From contig WQVW01000089.1 in NCBI GenBank assembly GCA_009785655.1, forward strand, positions 1 to 6,853: DNA of 6,853 nucleotides. Reading direction: 5' to 3'. Each line of letters begins with the position of its first letter. The stretch's first letter is position 1. Made by a program: the position numbers and the translations under genes. Under the pieces are notes generated by a model. It did not search any database. It saw only the letters and a list, made by a program, of their open reading frames with translations, and was not told the DNA's origin. Shown here piece after piece: positions 3,951 through 6,853 of this stretch. Source of the stretch: Oscillospiraceae bacterium. GTDB lineage: Bacteria; Bacillota; Clostridia; Oscillospirales; Oscillospiraceae.

Positions 3951-6853
3951 TTAAACGTCCTCCCGAAGAGATACAATATTGCCGAGATGCCGCTCAGCCT
4001 CGTCAAGGTCAATTTTTATGATACTGGAAACGCCAAGTTCCTGCATGGTTACGCCGTACAGCACATCCGCCTCTTCCATCGTTCCGCGACGGTGTGAGAT
4101 GACGATCGTCTGCGAATTTTTTGATATCCTGCGCATATGTTCTGCAAAACGCATGATATTCGCATCGTCAAGTGCCGCTTCAATTTCATCCATGACGACA
4201 AACGGTGGCGGTCGCACACTCAGAATCGCAAAGTATATTGCAATCGCGACAAACGCTTTTTCGCCGCCGGACAACAGCGTAATCGTCTTTAATGATTTCC
4301 CCGGAGGCTGAACCTGAATTTCAATCCCGCACCCTAATACATCATTTTCGTCTTCTAGAATAATCGAAGCATGTCCGCCGCCGAAAAGCTCTTTGAATAT
4401 TTTTACAAATTTCTCATTGATTATTTTGAACTCGCGAATAAAAATCTCACGCATGTGCGCAGTGATTTCATCAATGATGCCGACAAGATCGGCTTTCGCC
4501 TTTTCCACATCGTCACGCTGGGTAGAGAGATACGTATAGCGGGTGTTTATTCGCTCAAACTCATCGATCGCGCCGATGTTTGGATTGCCGAGTTCAGATA
4601 TCTCGCGCTTGAGTTTAGAAATGCCGCGCTGCGCTTCCGCCAAATTTTCGACAGCAGTGCCGATTTTCTTAGCGGATAGTCTGCTTAACTCATACGTGTC
4701 CCAGAGTTTATCGACGATTTGCTTTTCTTCCATATCCGCGGCCAGTTTCTTTTGTTCTAACCGCGCACACTCGCGCTCTAAATCCAGAATCTCGCGGTTC
4801 TTTTCTTGAATGGCTTTGCCTTGAGAAACGCGTTCGGCTTCGATCGCAAGCTTTTTTTCGCTGAGTTCTGCAAGCTTTTGTTTTTGTTGCGCGATCTCGT
4901 CGGACACTTCGGTTGATAAACGCTCTTTTTCCAGAATTTCTGCGCGTATTTCGTCGTTTCTGGTGTTCAGTGAATCAATGGTCTCCAGTTGGCGCTGACG
5001 GCTGCCGGACATTTCATCGCGCAGGGCGGACATTTCAGAAACAGCTTTCGACAGTGCTTGCCTTTCCGCATCCAGTGAAGCCAGTTGCGCCCTGAGTTCT
5101 GACAGCTCGATATTCACACGTTCCCGCGCTTGAGTCAGCAGCTCTTGCCCTTGGACAGATTCCTCAATCTGGCACTTTATAGCTTTGGCTTCTGCCTCAA
5201 GTCTGGAAATTTCTGTGCGGGACGATTCGGTTTCGCTGTTGTTGGCCTGGATTTTTTGATCTATCGAAGAAAGCTCTTTTTTCAAAGAGGTGATCGCTTC
5301 ACCGGCGGCGGAGATAAGCGCGGAGCTGTGAGATTCGCTGCCCTCTTGTCTGATTAGCGCATCTTCCGCGACACGAAGCTCACCCAGTGCCGTTGAGAGT
5401 TCATATTCGGCGGCGTTTTTTTCGCGGACGCGTTCGGCCAGCTCCGCTTCCGCCGCTGATAAATCGTTGGTGTTTGTTTTTATACGTTCGGCAAGTTGTT
5501 TAAGCTCATTCGCGCGGGAGATGACACCGGCGTTAGTCACCGATGATCCGCCAGTCATAGATCCGCCGGTGTTTACAACCTGTCCATCGAGCGTGACGAC
5601 CCGGAATCTGTTTCCATGCTTTTTCGCGATTCTGACAGCACTTGTCAGATCGTCCGCAATTACCACGCGCCCCAGAATGTTTCTGTAAACGCCTGCGTAT
5701 TTGTTATCATATTCAACGAGGTTGATGGCCAAACCTTCAAATCCGGGGTCGCCTTCAATTTCCTTTTCATTCAAGACGCTGCCGTTGATTGTTGAAAGCG
5801 GCAAGAATGTAGCACGTCCGCCGTCACGGCGTTTTAGGTAGTTTATTGCCGATTTGCCGTCTTCTTCGGAGCTGACAATAATATGCTGCATCGCGGCACC
5901 GAATGCGGTTTCAATCGCCACTGAGTACTTGTGAGGTGTTTTGATCAACTCCGCCGCTGTCCCGTGGATATTTTTTAAAGCACCGCGTGATGACTCCTGC
6001 ATGATCAGCTTTACGGCTTTTGAATAGCCCTGATAATCCTTTTCCATGTCGGAGAGCATTCCGTGTCTGGCTTTCAGCGTTTTAAGCTCCAGCGACAGCC
6101 TGTTAACCGTCTCCCCTGCCGAATCTGCCTTTTTTGTACGGTTTTGCGACTTCAGCTCCAGCCCGGTGATAACGTTTTTGAGTGACTGTGTGTCCTCTTT
6201 AATTTTCACAAGCTCGGCAGTGATTTTTTCGTGTTCCGCCGTTGTTTCGACAAGCTTGTGTTCCGCCGTTGAAATGTCTTGTTTCACGGCGATATCTCTG
6301 TCATAAAGTTCCTGCACTTGGGAGGCTAACGCCGAAAGACCGGCTTTTTGGTCATTTAGTGTGTTTTGAATCTCACTCTCATGCTTTATTAACCCACTCA
6401 GCGCGTCCGAGGATTTGCCTGCCGAGCCGGAAATGTCAAAAAGTTCGGAAACCAGCGCATTTGTGTGTGTTTCCAGACCTGTCTGCGTCTCTGCAATTTC
6501 GCTAAGTCTGCGCTCGCGCTCGTTAATCTGCCGCCCCAGGCCGTCTTGCTGCCCATCCTGATTTTGCAGCTCCTGATTCAAACTTGCAATCTGCCCCAGG
6601 TTTCCCTCAAGCTGGGACTTCAGCACGGCGGCGGCACTTTCAAGCTCACTTAAACGCGCTTCTGCCGCGGCGCGCACATCTCTCGCTGAGTCGGACTCAA
6701 CATCGCATCTGCGCATTTTCTCTGTAATAGATTCGGATGCCAGTATGCTCTCATCAAGCGCACGCCCGGCGGTATCCAGCGATTGTTTTGCGGAGCCGTA
6801 ATCGCTTTGCGCTTTTTCGGCGCGTTTAACCAAATCGTCAAGCTCACGCAGCC
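3951..6853 (-). CDS. smc: Chromosome partition protein Smc (condensin ATPase), N-terminal part missing
   Basis: The frame is open from the right edge to TAA at 3951 and gives 966 residues; in-window numbering starts at the edge. Smc dimers with ScpAB extrude DNA loops and compact the nucleoid. The missing start should hold the Walker A half of the ATPase head plus some coil, roughly 230 residues by comparison with a usual length near 1,190. Visible parts are the descending coiled coil (1 to about 260), the hinge (about 265-440, with HGTAAELI near 296 and the glycine-rich GGSMTGGS at 429-436), the returning coil (to about 800), and the C-terminal head. The head has the ABC signature LSGGEK (860-865), Walker B FVVMDE (884-889), the ALDDAN D-loop, and switch His920 in SHRRGTMEEADVLYG. 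The long charged coil and SMC-specific head motifs exclude RecN, SbcC or MukB. ftsY follows with no gap. No frameshift is seen. Confidence 0.97.
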   Translation of the reverse strand, partial: LRELDDLVKRAEKAQSDYGSAKQSLDTAGRALDESILASESITEKMRRCDVESDSARDVRAAAEARLSELESAAAVLKSQLEGNLGQIASLNQELQNQDGQQDGLGRQINERERRLSEIAETQTGLETHTNALVSELFDISGSAGKSSDALSGLIKHESEIQNTLNDQKAGLSALASQVQELYDRDIAVKQDISTAEHKLVETTAEHEKITAELVKIKEDTQSLKNVITGLELKSQNRTKKADSAGETVNRLSLELKTLKARHGMLSDMEKDYQGYSKAVKLIMQESSRGALKNIHGTAAELIKTPHKYSVAIETAFGAAMQHIIVSSEEDGKSAINYLKRRDGGRATFLPLSTINGSVLNEKEIEGDPGFEGLAINLVEYDNKYAGVYRNILGRVVIADDLTSAVRIAKKHGNRFRVVTLDGQVVNTGGSMTGGSSVTNAGVISRANELKQLAERIKTNTNDLSAAEAELAERVREKNAAEYELSTALGELRVAEDALIRQEGSESHSSALISAAGEAITSLKKELSSIDQKIQANNSETESSRTEISRLEAEAKAIKCQIEESVQGQELLTQARERVNIELSELRAQLASLDAERQALSKAVSEMSALRDEMSGSRQRQLETIDSLNTRNDEIRAEILEKERLSTEVSDEIAQQKQKLAELSEKKLAIEAERVSQGKAIQEKNREILDLERECARLEQKKLAADMEEKQIVDKLWDTYELSRLSAKKIGTAVENLAEAQRGISKLKREISELGNPNIGAIDEFERINTRYTYLSTQRDDVEKAKADLVGIIDEITAHMREIFIREFKIINEKFVKIFKELFGGGHASIILEDENDVLGCGIEIQVQPPGKSLKTITLLSGGEKAFVAIAIYFAILSVRPPPFVVMDEIEAALDDANIMRFAEHMRRISKNSQTIVISHRRGTMEEADVLYGVTMQELGVSSIIKIDLDEAERHLGNIVSLREDV
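3958..3964 (-). promoter_or_regulatory. Strong Shine-Dalgarno site that fixes the TTG start of ftsY
   Basis: Read on the minus strand, GGGAGGA ends 7 bases before the TTG at 3950 and lies in the last codons of smc. It is the best ribosome site in the window, and its ideal spacing decides the TTG start. There are no bases between the smc TAA and this TTG. Confidence 0.85.
6231..6271. repeat. Short direct repeat within the smc coiled-coil region
   Basis: The 14-base word GTGTTCCGCCGTTG (plus strand) occurs exactly at 6231-6244 and 6258-6271, offset by 27 bases or nine codons. On the coding strand it gives TAEHKLVET followed by TAEHEKITA in the descending coil of Smc. It may be a small in-frame duplication; chance similarity in a low-complexity coil is also possible. 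Confidence 0.5.

Noticed and set aside
3331..3954. Plus-strand open frame of 207 codons opposite ftsY
   Set aside because: It lies wholly antisense to a secure ftsY. Its Ser/Pro-rich composition is what the reverse reading of such a gene gives, and no family is recognisable.
6650..6847. Second minus-strand open frame overlapping the start of the visible smc
   Set aside because: It is an alternative frame of smc; the smc frame itself stays open to the window edge and continues the coiled coil.

Overview
The window reads as one continuous stretch of a bacterial chromosome in which every real gene is on the minus strand, so transcription runs from the right edge to the left edge. In transcription order the genes are smc (5' end cut by the right edge), ftsY, rdgB, yhbY, a fused nadD-yqeK, and an LCP (LytR-CpsA-Psr) cell-wall glycopolymer ligase (3' end cut by the left edge). 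The content points to a Firmicute, most likely a member of Clostridia of balanced base composition. The reasons are the smc-ftsY pair, the nadD/yqeK/LCP neighbourhood typical of Gram-positive genomes, the LCP protein itself, strong Shine-Dalgarno sequences, and use of TTG and GTG starts. I cannot name a genus from the sequence alone.

Packing is extremely tight. ftsY starts on the base after the smc stop codon. rdgB overlaps ftsY by 4 bases (ATGA). yhbY overlaps rdgB by 11 bases. nadD-yqeK follows yhbY after 8 bases, and the LCP gene follows after 25 bases. I see no promoter, terminator, RNA gene, mobile element or CRISPR array, and no gene-free stretch longer than 25 bases. The simplest reading is a single operon, or part of one, with translational coupling at most junctions.

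The genes serve basic cell functions. Smc acts in chromosome compaction and segregation, and FtsY in SRP-dependent membrane targeting. RdgB removes non-canonical purine nucleoside triphosphates, and YhbY binds RNA on the pre-50S ribosome. NadD makes the dinucleotide precursor of NAD, and YqeK hydrolyses Ap4A. The LCP protein attaches polymers to the cell wall. I found no evidence of a new system. The points most worth a second look are the NadD-YqeK fusion in one polypeptide, and an LCP domain that appears to lack two arginines expected near the pyrophosphate-binding site. Smaller points are the non-ATG starts of ftsY and nadD-yqeK and the different arginine codon use of the LCP gene.
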